The notes under the pieces were generated by a model, which was not told the DNA's origin, made no database searches, and saw only the letters and a program-made list of their open reading frames with translations. Shown here in pieces: positions 43,369-55,370 of a stretch of DNA of 64,000 nt (positions are counted from its first letter, which is position 1; the number at the start of each line of letters is the position of its first letter). Made by a program: the position numbers and the translations under genes. Source of the DNA: Larix kaempferi (lineage: Eukaryota > Streptophyta > Pinopsida > Pinales > Pinaceae); assembly GCA_027924585.1 (NCBI GenBank), contig BSBM01000186.1:6944001-7008000 (forward strand), given 5' to 3'.

Positions 43369-45337
43369 TGTAGGACCCCTCCTTTAGGGTCCCCTTGAAC
43401 TGAACCTGAAACTTTAAAAACTTCATACAAACAAATTAGCCATTATAGTTATTGGAAAAATAAAATAAAAGAGTGAATAACTTAACAAAAATAAGCAAAC
43501 CTTAACCTGTCAACCCGATCCAGCTCGTCCATTGTTGTATGTGTCTTCCGTAGGATCCCTCCAGCAAAGCTCGTTTAACCATAGGCGAAGCAACCGTTAG
43601 CTTCGCCACCCAACCATAGGCTCATGCTTTCAGTCGCATGGCCTCCCCCGAGCTTTAGGTCATAGAGCTCACACAAGTATTTCAGAAATTCAGCTTGGGC
43701 TTCCCTTCCCACCAGGATTTCTAAGCCAAACCCTTAGATAGCAGCAAGTCTTTGAGGTATTCGAAAATTATGACAATCGTCCAAATTATGGGCCCCCTCA
43801 CCCATTCCTTAAGCCTTCCTTATAAAGGGAAATCTCCTGCGACACATGTCGCTTCATGCATAATTAAATATTTTTAATTATTTATTTAATTAAAACACTC
43901 ACCCATCCAAGTGTCAGTTTCTCTGGGAAGTGCACCTACATCCCTAAGTTTGCTCTAGTTTGTCCCCCAAATATTTTAATCAACTCCTAGCTTTTAGTTG
44001 ACTAGGTGTCTAATCTATTTTGCTCCTAAATAATAATTTATATTATTTTAAATGCTCAACAAAATAACTATTCATGTGCAAATGTCTAAGCTATTGTTAT
44101 GCATTTGCTAAGTAATAATCTAGAGTTATTCTCCTAATTTTTTATGCAGTTTAATTTAACAATCAAACTCACTAGGATCACGGTGCCGCGTTGTTGGGCT
44201 CCTGGTTCCTTAATTTTTTAATCCCCTGACATGGCACCACTCCGTCGGGTCCAATCATCCATGGTTTCCATTCCTTGGCATGGTACCACCTCGTTGGGTC
44301 CTTGCATCCATTCTTTCCGTTCTCGACAGGGTACCGCATCGTTGGGCCCTTCTGCCACCATCTTTCCATTTTGACTTGCGGGAACTCTTGTAGGGATTTT
44401 AGGAATCGTTACCATCCATCCTCCGTCTACATGCTATCTAGGGACTAATGGTGCTGAGGAGTGAGTCCGTTCTCACTGCGCGCCCCTCAACTCGTACGTG
44501 ACCAGCTCCGTCGTGGCCCACCTCGTACGCCCTCACGCATTCCTCTTGAGCAAGCGGATCAATGCTTATATGCTGATGCGTGGTATTCTTGTCGGAAGTC
44601 AACATCGTCGTCGCTTCCCCTGTGTGTGATTTACCCGTACTCTACGACCCTCCATGTTCCTTTGTGTGTCCGTTGGTGAACCGTCTCACTTGTTTCTACA
44701 CACACTTCTCACAACAATTTATTAATAGCACTGTTCTCAACAATCATCATCTAGTTTCTAACTCTAGCATTTGTTAAACATTTATGATTTATTCAAACTG
44801 CTCATTCATCTTATCAAATATACATTTCGTCGCCAAATACATAATCACCATACAGCTAGTCGTTAAGCATTATCCATCAACATAATTTTCCATAGTCATA
44901 GCTAATCATTTAACATATGCAATTATTCATTTACCTCAATATTTCAGATACACATACTAAAAAAATAAGGTCAAAAGGTTATTTACTTAATGTTTCAATC
45001 AGCCGGGTCACTCAGCAGGTGCCCTCAATGTCTACACAAGTCTAGGGGCACTACATATACCCCTACTTATTTAGAACTTCGTCCCGAAGTTCAGAATAAA
45101 AATGGAAACTACGACGCATCTCAGCTGCGTCCTCCCAAGTCGCAGAGCTAGCACTGTAACTGTCCTACTACACTTTGACTTGATCAATCAGGGCTAATCA
45201 TTAAGCATGATGTAATCAATCCATTATACCACTCCACACATATAAAACAAGGCTCAAGAGACCACTATATCGAAGTTGTTCAGTCGGGTTCCTTGACAGG
45301 TTCCCTTAAGGTCCACAGTCATTCTAGGGGCATTACA
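43369..45337 (-). repeat. Element E 5' LTR
   Basis: 1969 bp, close to identical to 35713-37681. This is the copy that would drive transcription, leftward through the interior. Confidence 0.94.
43820..43826 (-). promoter_or_regulatory. TATA box in E's 5' LTR
   Basis: TTTATAA on the minus strand (CCCTTTATAAGGAAGG context), about 1.5 kb from the U3 tip and 450 bases before the LTR end, a normal layout. The U3 repeats lie upstream. Confidence 0.55.
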
Positions 45338-45342
45338 ACCTG
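45338..45342. repeat. Right target duplication of element E (ACCTG)
   Basis: An exact copy of 35708-35712. Confidence 0.93.
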
Positions 45343-45595
45343 CATCAAAAGGTGGTGACACAGGCACTTGATATAGAAGAGGCTGAAGTTCTTTCTTTTC
45401 AAAAAATCTGACTGTAGCTCTTTGAATTGCTTGCATATTGTTCACAATATAATGGTCATAAGGAAAAATTATCAAAATTAACCAAGAAGAATCTACTATT
45501 ACAGTATGTCGAACAACTAATTTCCCATGTTGAAGCCTGTGTTTAATAGAGAACAACAAAGATTCCATAAATGACTGAGCGTAATGAATTGGCAT
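45343..45595 (-). pseudogene. LTR-borne reading frame of element D, interrupted by E
   Basis: From ATG 45595: MPIHYAQSFMESLLFSI, RLQHGKLVVRHTVIVDSSW, IVNNMQAIQRATVRFFEKK, then E's insertion. The frame goes on at 35712 on the far side of E with damage near its start. Part of the segment looks globular and conserved in composition, with aromatic and hydrophobic periodicity. It does not align by eye with the LTR genes of B and C, so it may be another part of that protein or a different one. Upstream of 45595 stops appear. Confidence 0.5.
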
Positions 45596-45933
45596 GATTA
45601 AAACCTTACGATCTAGAACTTACAACTAAATTAAGACAAGATAAATTCGCAATAATTCATGTATGATTCAACATCAAATCTCAGCACTCGATCAGCTACG
45701 AGTTAGTTGAATCAATGATTATCAATTTTTGCTCGGGCGTAGGTGAAAATCACTGTTTTAAAACCTAATTGAAAACCTAGAAATGACAAAGAATGATGCG
45801 ATACAGATGATTATTCAAAATAAAAGTAATTCAATATCAACTGCAAGATCAACCTAAATCAATGGTCAAGATTAAAACATGCAAGCTGTGGAGGACAAAT
45901 GCAGAAGATTTATTTTGGACAAACACGTAATCT

Positions 45934-46191
45934 TTCCACAATCCGCAATCTACTTTGTGGGTTGCGGGATCGCGAACGATGTGTATTGGACACATGACAT
46001 TTCCGCAATCCACAATCCGCAATCCGCATTTGCGGGTTGCTATTTGTGGAAAAAAAACATGCAAAATATTTACAAGGCACTTCCCGCAATCCATAATTGT
46101 GGATAGCGGGTTGTGGGAAACAAGAATTTGCAACTGAAAACCAATTTTCCCGCAATCCGCATTGCAGGTTGTGGGATTGTGGAATTGCGGA
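45934..46191 (-). repeat. CCGCAATCC / GGATTGCGG motif array in D's U3
   Basis: The 9-mer CCGCAATCC or close variants occur many times in both orientations, for instance around 45941, 46003, 46013, 46023, 46084 and 46150, with GCGGGTTG or GTGGGATTGTGG between them. Some pairs form hairpins, such as 46083-46110 (CCCGC.ATCCA stem). GC content and motif density differ sharply from the AT-rich surroundings. Confidence 0.75.
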
Positions 46192-46377
46192 GGTACTGAC
46201 CTTTTTTTAAAAACCTGTCATTCTGCAATTCACAAAAAAAACAAAAAATTAATGAAATTTTGAAAAGAAAAACACTAACTTAATCAAATCAAAGCAAAGC
46301 CATGAAAGCATGACAAAAAATCCCAAAATGACCATGGAATTTTAATCGTTTTTTGTTGCATATAAAAATTTGGGGCT

Positions 46378-46400
46378 CCCATGTTTTATTAAAACATGGG
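46378..46400. other. 23-base perfect palindrome at the start of D's LTR
   Basis: Arms CCCATGTTTTA and TAAAACATGGG around one T, 20 bases from the LTR tip. It corresponds in place to the hairpins of element C. Confidence 0.85.
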
Positions 46401-46419
46401 ATCTATTGTACCTACAACA

Positions 46420-47800
46420 AATGGTGACTGGCTTCTATGAACCAGTTATCTCTGAAAATGAAATCTGTAATTACAAGGAAGACATGTCAACTAACTTGAT
46501 ATTTTAACTTGTAATTTACAAAATGTTCCCATGAAACACAATCAGAATAGAAATGTTAGTCATATGATTTATATATCCGCATGCAAAACCATTTAATGAT
46601 GATGTTCATATGACAAAGCAGTCTCAGAAGTAAACAAGAATCCTTTACCATTATGCAGTCATGGGAAGGCAGTTTATGATGAGCCTTAGAACAAACCTAC
46701 AGCCATTCTAGTTTACCAAATTTTGAATCACCTCGACTTTATTACTTATTTACTTATGTAAGAAAAACATATTACTCACAACATATATATTTTCTTTTCC
46801 TTTTTTTTTTTTTAAGAAGACTAAAAATGTACAAACAAGGCCATTGCTCTGACTTGGTGATCACATATTGGCAACACCATTCATAGACTTGATCTGGAAA
46901 GTAAACAAGCTAGCTCTGTAAAGAGACTCCTTGTCTTTTAGATTTTGACACTAAAATCAATTACCATAGCTTGGTGACCATAAGTGGTAATTACACTCCA
47001 AAATCAGACCCATGATCATGGTAGGGATGAGTTGTAATAAGACCCCCCTTGTCCTTATATACAAAAAACTATATTTCAAAGGAAAACAAAGTTTATTAGT
47101 GCATAGATTACAAGACACTACTATGGCTTGGTAACCATGTAACAGTAGTGTTACTCACCGATGTTTTGCAGATCATGAATGGATCGACCTGTGATAGGAT
47201 CTTCCACCTTTTAGCAGCGGGCGAAATTCATCTCCCATGTTTAGTATCTTGATGTGGAGATGTCATTCCACTTAAACATCTATGAACATAATGGGATGGA
47301 TTGTGATAATACCCCCCATCTTGTAAACTATAATTATTAAGATTAATGATTTTAAAGGTGATCAGAACGGGATCCAGAATGGGTAAGGCTGACAGAGCTA
47401 TGAATATATGCTGCCATTCACTAATGAAACATAAGGCAAGAAAACTAATTGCTTCCTCAACTTCAATTAACCAAGAAAACATCCATAAAGATACTGATTA
47501 AGGTGGGGAGGTATCAATCAAGGCTTTGCAAATTATTACTGTTTTGATTTCATAGAAAACATTTTCAACTACAAGATAAGAGGAATAAAAGCTGACATTA
47601 TTTACCTTAAAAATTTAGACTCAAATTATCTTGAGACATGCTGATCAACCACCTTCACCAAAAGGTGCAAGCATTATTAAAAAATGAAACCCATGTATAA
47701 AAGAAAAATCAAAATTAAAATAAAGCAGATAAAACAAACAAACCACACTTTATGTACAGTAAGTGAATATTCTAAATCAAACAAAGTACTTCTTGAGCAA
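46420..47800 (-). other. Element D 3' noncoding region with repeats
   Basis: It lies between integrase and LTR. Four motifs related to those of element C occur at about 46909, 47015, 47180 and 47297 (plus strand, for example GGGATGAGTTGTAATAAGACC). The bases beside the LTR (AATGGTGACTGG..., then AACCAGTTATCTCTG) match the same place in C; no purine tract is seen. No gene. Confidence 0.65.
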
Positions 47801-48960
47801 TTACACATTGACTGGGTAGGTGTCTATGATACCCTCCAGAGTTTGCAACCGGATAGTACTAGGACCAATCTTTTCTGTAACAATGAATGGTCCTATCCAC
47901 ATGCGTTGGAACTTAGTGTAATCATTCTTGTCCTTGTGTTGTTTATCCCACTTCAACACTAATTCCCCCACATTAAACTCCCTATCAGATGAGGACTTCT
48001 CATCAAACCACCTCTTTACTAGCTGTTGGTGTTGATACATCTTGTTTTTTGACTTCTCCCTATCTTCTTCCAACTTGAGTAACATATCAATTCTATGTTG
48101 GAGTGGGGAAGAATCATCGTCTTGTATGGACTATGTCAACTGCAGTGAAGGAATCATGAGGTTGGATGGCAAGATGGCCTCCTTACCATAAACTAAATAG
48201 TAAGGGGAGTTTTCTATGGCTGCCTTTGGGGTGTCCCGGTCTTCCCAAAGAGCATTGTATAATTGGGTATGCCAATCTTTATGATGAGTAGCAACTGTCT
48301 TCTTTATGATATTTATCAAGTTTTTGTTGGAAGACTCTTCCAGTCCATTCCCTTGTGGATAATAATTAGCAGAAAACTTCAGCTTTATACCTTTTTCAAG
48401 TGCATGCTATGTAAGATCAATGGACAAGAAATATGATGCATTGTCGAATACCAAAAATTCAGGGGCCCCAAACCTAGTGACTATTTGGATTTCAAGGAAT
48501 GATATCACTTGGTTTGTGTTACATTGTTTGAGGGGGATTGCCTCTACCCATCTCGTAAAGTAGTCCATAGCTGTTAAGATATACTTGTGTTGCAAGGAGG
48601 AAACAGGTTTGATGGGTCCAACAAAATCTAGTTTCCATTGCTGAAATGGAAACTCAACAGAAACTGGTTGCAAAGGAAAGGCGGGTCTTTTACTTTCCCA
48701 AAACACTTCTGGAATGCTTCACATCTTCTGACATATGAATATGCATCTTTGAACAAAGTAGGGCAGTAGTATCCTACCCTGAGGATCTTATGTGCAGTGG
48801 TCTCCCCTGAGAAGTGCCCTCCTGCAGGTACTGCATGAAATTGCAAAAGAATCTGATTAGTTTCTTCTTTTTCTAAACACCTGAGAAAAACACCATCATA
48901 ATTATTCCTAAATAAAACACCATCTATGAATTGATAAGGCGAAACTTTCAACCTTAAAGC
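47801..48960 (-). pseudogene. Element D integrase, broken
   Basis: Homologous to C's integrase. Visible: AVPAGGHFSGETTAHKILRVGYYCPTLF, a damaged zinc finger (RRCEAFQKCF, one Cys displaced by a frameshift near 48690), KLDFVGPI with Asp, VFDNASYF with Asp, NGLEESSNKN with Glu, then WFDEKSSSDREFNVGELVLKWDK and WIGPFIVTEKIGPSTIRL. Stops near 48404 and 48128 and at the end of the domain. The catalytic residues are kept. Confidence 0.88.
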
Positions 48961-50420
48961 TCTGCATTTTTTAAAGTCCAGGGTTTCAGAAGAAAACCCA
49001 TGAGTAAGGAAGAATTTAATGCCATCATACCATTCAGATTCTTGGGTTGTGATAACATTGACAGAACCTGTTGTCGTACTCTCCTCTTGTTCCCACTCAA
49101 ACTGCTAGTGTACAGGATCATTGGATTGAGCGGTTAGCAGACATAAGCCTTGGCCTTTGACAATATTTGCTGGTCTAATCTCCAAATCATATTCTTGCAA
49201 AGCTGTCATCCAGTGAGCTCTCTTTTCTTGTAATTCTTTCTGAAGCAACACATTTCTAATACCTGCATAAGGAACAATAAATTTAGTCCAAGATTTCAAT
49301 AATAAACGTCTAAAATGTTTCATAGATTTATAGACTGCGTAAGCTTGTTTGTTAATATGGGATTAATTGAGTTCCGCTCCTTTGAATGTGGAGCTCATGA
49401 ATGAAATAGGGATCTCAGCATCATTATCATATTTCTATTTCAAAACAGGTGCGTAAGAGAAATCAGTAGCAAACATGTACAAAAAAATCTTTGGTGAAAT
49501 ATGGAGACATCAAAGCGAGGGATTCCGCAATGGCTCTCCGTATTTCAACAAAGGAATTCCTTTTTCCTAAGACCATCTAAAATGGGCATCTTTCTTAACC
49601 AATTGCTGTAATGTCTTAACAATTTGAGCAAAATTGGGAACAAATCTATGAACAAAATTAATCTTACCAAGAAAAGATTGCATGGCCTTATGTGAACCAG
49701 GTAGGACGATCTTCGAAATGGCTTTTGTACGCTCTCGATCGATAATCATGCCTTCTTTAGAAACAATAAAACCCAAAAACTTACCCTCGGTGACTGCAAA
49801 GATTGATTTTTTGGGTTCAATGAGATTCCATATCTTCTGCATTGTTCGAAAACCTATGTCAAAGCAAACAAATGTTCATGTCATTTTTTGGAATAAATAG
49901 TAACATCATCTAAGTATACAATGACATAATTATGCAACAAACCCATGAAAGCTATGTCCATAGCTCTCTTAAATGTAGCACCTGCATTAATCAACCCAAA
50001 AGGATTTTTCCTGTAGGCAAAGGTTCCCCAAGGGGTCCTAAAAGTTGTTTTTAGTTGATAATCAGGGGCAACCATGACTTGGTTATACCCTGAGAAGCCA
50101 TCAAGGAGAGAAAAAATTCCAGACCCTGCTACCTTCTATAGAATTTGCTCCATTGGTGGAATAGGGTAGCTGTCCTTCTTGGGAGCTCTATTTAAGTTTC
50201 AGAAATAAACAGAGTCTGATTTCCCCATTCTTCTTCCAAATAGGTACCAGGTTGGAAATCCACTATGTATGCCTGACAGGGAATATAATCCTTACTTCTA
50301 GTAGCTTCTCAAGTTCTTTCTTTATAGAGGGTTACAGACTAGGATGCATCTTCCTTAGCTTCTGCTGATAAGGTTTTACTTCTGGTTTCATTGGTATATT
50401 TTGATGCATGATACTAGTGT
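48961..50420 (-). pseudogene. Element D reverse transcriptase and RNase H, broken, 5' truncated
   Basis: On the minus strand from about 50420: SIMHQNIPMKPEVKPYQQKL, then a damaged RT core, TTFRTPWGTFAYRKNPFGL, AGATFKRAMDIAF and the catalytic YLDD (about 49900), GFIVSKEGMIIDRERTKA, SFLGKINFVHRFVPNF, and the RNase H region (YAGIRNVLLQKELQEKRAHW, LEIRPANIVKGQGL) to about 49110. Several stops and frameshifts. Homology to C stops abruptly at about 50420, so gag, protease and the archaeal RNase H are missing or displaced. Confidence 0.88.
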
Positions 50421-50830
50421 ATATTATGGATGTCGGATCTATATTATGCATTTTAGAAAAGTTGAATTAATGAACAAGATACTACTAATATAGTAACAGA
50501 TACATAGCCTATGGTATTGTACAACATTCCATTGCTACTTATCTAGAATGAAACCTCTTTCCTGACATGTTGGGAGTAGTGCACACTCTTGACAATGTTC
50601 TGGTAGAGATGGAAGGCATCTAGAAAGTTACCGTATGAATACGAGATATGGATGAATGTTGTATTGAAGCATTGGCTAAGATAATTGCATGGATGTATGA
50701 CATATGTCTTTATGCTTAAGAATATGTTCTGAAAACTATGAGATATTTCTAATCATGCAATTGAATTTGACTTGTAGGAAAGATCGTGTAAAATCACCTA
50801 CAAAAGAAGGAAAATGACATTTGTTCCAGT
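50421..50830. other. Unassigned sequence after D's truncation
   Basis: No frame, repeat or LTR tip recognised. The junction at about 50420 could mark another insertion or an old deletion. Confidence 0.4.
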
Positions 50831-50990
50831 GACGAAGTTTAAGAAAACTACCTATTGAAGATATTGAAGAATCTGAAGTTCCTAGGACTATGGATGCAAT
50901 AATGGAAGGATGCTATGATCAAGGAGTACCAGTCGATCATGAAGAATATTTATGTGGTGGACGAATGAGCCTCGAGGTGATTGCATCCTT
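50831..50990 (+). pseudogene. Possible Ty1/copia RT fragment
   Basis: On the plus strand, after a stop, WKDAMIKEYQSIMKN near 50904 resembles the segment before the RT core in plant copia polyproteins (W..AM..EY.SIMKN). Nothing else of a copia element is seen nearby, so it is a short relic at best. Confidence 0.35.
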
Positions 50991-53560
50991 GCGCTTCTTC
51001 ATATCGCCATTAATGTCGAGGGGGTTGCATCGATACTCATGTCATTCAGTTCAAAAGGTGGGATGAGCAATGGCAATGTTAGTACCTTAGGCATCCCCTC
51101 AATCCCCTTCCAATCACTTTACCATTAATACTGCATTGATTTTCGACAGTCACCCCATTTAGGAAAATGGATAACAATATTAAGAACGTGTTAGATGAAG
51201 ACATTTTTAATTAGTCATTATGATCTTATGATATTCAACTATGCATCATTTCTTTGCAATTACGTTCTTTTTTTAGTAATTTTTTATGTTATTAATACAA
51301 GGATCTTTTATTGTGTGTTCTAATTTGTTTATAAAATCTTCTCGTTACTATTTTTTTAACTTTTCTTAAGAGGAAGGTACTATCATGATTTCCTTAGATT
51401 TGACTTGATTAATAGAGAGATAGACCCTTATGAGAATATTGTTTTCACCATGTTCACATAAAAATTTCCAAACATTAGGGCATTCAATGTGAATCTAGAA
51501 TAAAAGGCCACTCTAGACATCATAAGCTTTTTCAAATTTCAGTTTAATAACCAATGCCCTAAGCCCCATGTATTTGTCCTAATATTACATTCCTTTCTAA
51601 ACTAATACCACATTATCCATGATGAACATATCCCAAATGAATCTAATTTGTTCATAATTATATAAGGAAGGATGAATCTCAATTACATGACTAAGGCTAG
51701 GGCCTCATTAAAATATCATAGGATGCATTTATCAATATGATGGTTCTATAGCTAGGGATGAGCTCATAGTATCCTACATTGGGAGTGATATAATGAGGCC
51801 TCTGTTAATAGGAGAGATAAAATACTTTTTCCAAATACCTTCCATTAAGAATATTAATCAACCAATATTGACACATCCCAAGTGGCTTTGAAATGTTCAT
51901 AAAGGTATCCATATAGCCTTGGAGAGTTGTTTCTAGTGATTGTTGTCAAGGCATTGATCAACTCTAATAAGGTTAATTTCCAATTACAAATATTCCACAA
52001 ATATTTTTTGAGGTCCAAGTTTGGTGCAAGTTTTCATGGCCAACTTACGTGAGTTTGTCAAAGTAAAGGATAATACTCCACAAATTTTTTATGCATGCCC
52101 TCTTGGTTGGAAATCCTTTTGGCTAGGGTTTTCAAGTTTGAAATCTTCTTAGAATCCTCCTCATTTACCAAATCCTTAAAGAATCATTTAGTGGATTCAA
52201 TTCTAGGGCATGATTAGCAACTCAATAACCATGTTCTTCATGTGATGATGTGGAATTGAGGAAATTTATTGGTCATTTATTCATTTATTTAGTGAGAAAT
52301 TGATAGAAAATATTGGTAAAATTACCTATTGCATTTGAAATTGTTCATTGAATCACCTCTATGAGCTGTAATCGGGATCACATTCTGCCTATTTTTCCCA
52401 TCGATTCTATCGAAATAATCGCTTTGGAAGAAATGGATTCTCACGGACCGATTTTGGGGGTTTATACCATGTTCAATAAATCACGCACGTGTTTTTGGTC
52501 TACAAATCATGCACACATTTTTTGTTCAGAAATCATCTTCGTGTTTCTTTTTCCCATGTTACATGTCAATTGACCTGTCAAGATTGGGCTCATGAGACAA
52601 ATTTTTATATACATCTTTCATATTCTTCTATCTTCTATCCATTTGTTAATGGCATCCATAGGATCCACCCTCCATTTTTTTAACTCTTACTGATTATAAT
52701 TTTTCAAAATTATTTGTACATGAGCCCTTTCAAAAAGTGATTAGCACACAATCTACTTTCCTCTTTCGAGGCTAAACTAAATTGATATGCACTATTGAAA
52801 TATATAAAGCATATATTATAGTAATAAAGCATGTATCTTAAACTAGATTTTTAAATAGCTTGTATTTAAAAGTGTATGTTTATTAGTTTAAAGTTGTTTT
52901 AGTAAATGTTAATAATTATTATTGTCTTATCCATTATTATATTCACATTCCAATAACTTGATGTGTTACGATAATTATGAATGTTTCAATAGGTGATATT
53001 TAATAGATTTAATAGTTTCTTACTTAAAAGTCTAAAAGAGCATCTTTGTTTAACTTCGATCATACTTTGGAGTGTCGTGGATATGACTAATATGTCAAAG
53101 AGTTTTTATTGATCGTTTTTTTAAAGTAAGATGGAATTATATTGACATAAGAAAGTTACATCATCCAAGAGTAGTTGATTCAACATGGTCATATAAGCAA
53201 ATAGCGAAAAGGAGGCTCATAGTTTACTAAAGAAACTAAAGAACCATAGACCCTAACTGTTGTCTTGCATAACCATCTGTTGTTGTGGTAAAAATCAACA
53301 TAAAACCCTGTAGTAGACTAAACATACCCATTCGTTCTTCACAATAGACCCTATATCACATTTGACAGCATAACCATGTCCATTACAAATATTCCAACAA
53401 CTGAAGAGTTTGGACCTAATAAAACTATTCAACTAACAACAGAACCAAGACACCACTTAACAACATAAAACATAACCTAAACACAACTTCTTACCTATAA
53501 TGAGTCACATACTAAACATAAGAAGAGAGGAAAAGAAGAAATGCTTAAGCTTCAACCCTA
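50991..53560. other. AT-rich sequence without recognised genes
   Basis: No coding region, LTR pair or repeat array could be supported. Short open frames such as 52361-52573 have no recognisable motif. Confidence 0.5.
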
Positions 53561-53572
53561 ACATCTAGGATC

Positions 53573-54190
53573 CTAATCATTCTCCTTGAGTGATCCTTGA
53601 GCTTGCTTACTTGCTGAAGATCCCACCACCCCTGAAGGCAACTGCACCAAAAGGGATACACCCATGTCTAGAGGCGGAGGTGGGGAGAACTTGAAGTCGA
53701 GCTTGCTCGTAATAACATTTATTTTCTTGTGCATTAGGTGACAATCAAAATTGTGGTCTTTCCTATCCCCGATCTTCTCTTTGTCACCTTTCTCTTGGGC
53801 TCTCTTATCCATGAGAACCTTGGCCAAAATACCCTTCATCACCCAAAAAGGAGCCACTGTTCTTTCGTGCAACGGTAAACGACCCCTCATAGTACCTAGG
53901 TGTTGCACCCACTCAACTAAAACATCAAATTTGTTAGTAGGCTTCTCAATTTCTAATTTTTCCTGGAGACCGTGCTCTACCTCCACAATTTCCTCTTAAA
54001 TCTCCCTTGGGATGGAATTTTGAAAAAAAATTGCAGCCTCTGCTGCCCGACTTTGTTCTCTAGTAATCCAGGGAGAATCCTCAATGACCTTCCCTTTACC
54101 TTTTGAATCTCCTGACAACCCCTAGTTTCCATTTCTATCACTCGTTTCAGGAAATTAGTGTTCCCAGCCAAGATAACCACACACCAACTA
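53573..54190 (-). pseudogene. Unrecognised decayed gene
   Basis: On the minus strand one frame runs from about 54190 to a TGA-type end at 53573, with stops at about 54124 and 53993 that fit CAG or CAA changed by C-to-T. Readable parts: GDSKGKGKVIEDSPW, REQSRAAEAAIFFQNSIPREI, EHGLQEKLEIEKPTNKFDVL, HERTVAPFWVMKGILAKVL, then a Lys/Asp/Glu-rich stretch and a PPPP-containing tail. GC content is above the flanks. I do not recognise the family; it could be a gene fragment carried by an element or a host pseudogene. Confidence 0.35.
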
Positions 54191-55370
54191 CAGACCCCAC
54201 TCTCTCGAGAAACAAACCCTACAATAGAAATGCAAACCACAGTGTTATATCTCGGAACTATAGGTTTTAGAGTTAACTGCACCATCATTGCGAAGTAATA
54301 CCCTCTCATGGGTAAATCAACTCTCATACTACCAGGAAGTTCACCACCCTAAAAAGTCATTAATCCGCACGCAAAAAATTGAATGATACCCAAGAGTTCG
54401 TGCAAACGCATGTAATTAAACGATAAATCATCACCTCCATATCTCTTTTTAATCATTGGATGAAAGATCTAGAATTTTCTTTAGCATCCTCCACATACTT
54501 GGGCCACCTGCTTTGCTTGTTGCTCCTTGTGTTCCATTTTCCCTCCACTTTCCGCATCCAGGGATTTTTTATTGATCAATTTATTTTAAAAATGTTTTGA
54601 AGATTTCAAAATTTACACTTGTAACATTATCAATGTTTTTTTCCTTGGAAAAAGCAAACCATATTAATAAAAGTATAGTTACATTCTTCATATTCCTTCA
54701 TAAGCATGTCCTGCAATTGTAATTTATGATCCGATCATAAAAACTAGTCCAATCCATCAAAATCAATATTAAAACATGATTTTTTTATACATCCATGATA
54801 ATCCAAAATACAAAATTAAAAATCATTTTTCAGCCTCACATATATTCTTGTGTATTCATATATTCTATGTCGAGACAAGTTCTTCAGTCAACTATCATTT
54901 ATGAATTTGATATTATATAAGACTTGAAACCCTGTATACCTCCATAATAGTCCAAAACTCATCTACATCATAGCTCACGAAATAGAGAAATGATAATTTC
55001 CAGTAACATCATCATGATACAATTTCTTCATCTAACGCATCTGTAAAATAATCGCCTTGTACACCAGTTGAGTTGATTTCATATATCATGAAAGGGGGCA
55101 TGATAATAACCAGTGGAGCACTCATTTAAGTTTTTTTTTTTTTAAGCTAGTTCCCGTGGATTTAAGAACTTGTGACCTAACATAAGGAGTTCTTTAATAG
55201 TACACCCCTTCACCATCTATTTTTCACCCCACGGGAAAAAACTTTACTAAAAGTTAATAGAATGTGAGGAGAATAATACTCCAATCCTTAATTACTTGGG
55301 ATAAAACCACTTACATCATTGTCCTTCTTATTAGCATCCAAAGATTGCAAATTCTTTCATCCCACAACTT
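54191..55370. other. No recognised feature
   Basis: AT-rich sequence with T runs (55130-55143). No supported gene or repeat. Confidence 0.45.

Larger units (their letters stand above)
35713..45337 (-). mobile_element. Element E: non-autonomous chromovirus-derived LTR element, 9.6 kb
   Basis: Two 1969-bp LTRs beginning TGTAGG and ending ATTACA, an initiator-Met primer site beside the right LTR (43366-43354, minus strand) and a purine tract beside the left LTR set the orientation. Exact ACCTG duplications flank it. The 5.7-kb interior has no recognisable gag or pol. A chromodomain-like coding scrap in the LTR and similar tail sequence beside the purine tract show descent from a chromovirus. 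It is best described as a large non-autonomous derivative that would need another element's enzymes. The LTRs look about 98% alike. Confidence 0.9.
45343..46419 (-). repeat. Element D 3' LTR, U3 portion
   Basis: On the element strand it starts TGTTGTAGG at 46419, 1.4 kb after integrase. From there come a perfect 23-base palindrome (46378-46400), the CCGCAATCC array (45934-46191) and a reading frame (45595-45343). The remainder continues at 35712-35341 beyond E. Confidence 0.75.

Noticed and set aside
45849-46155. Overlapping small frames on both strands
   Set aside because: They arise from the CCGCAATCC array in D's U3; no consistent protein.
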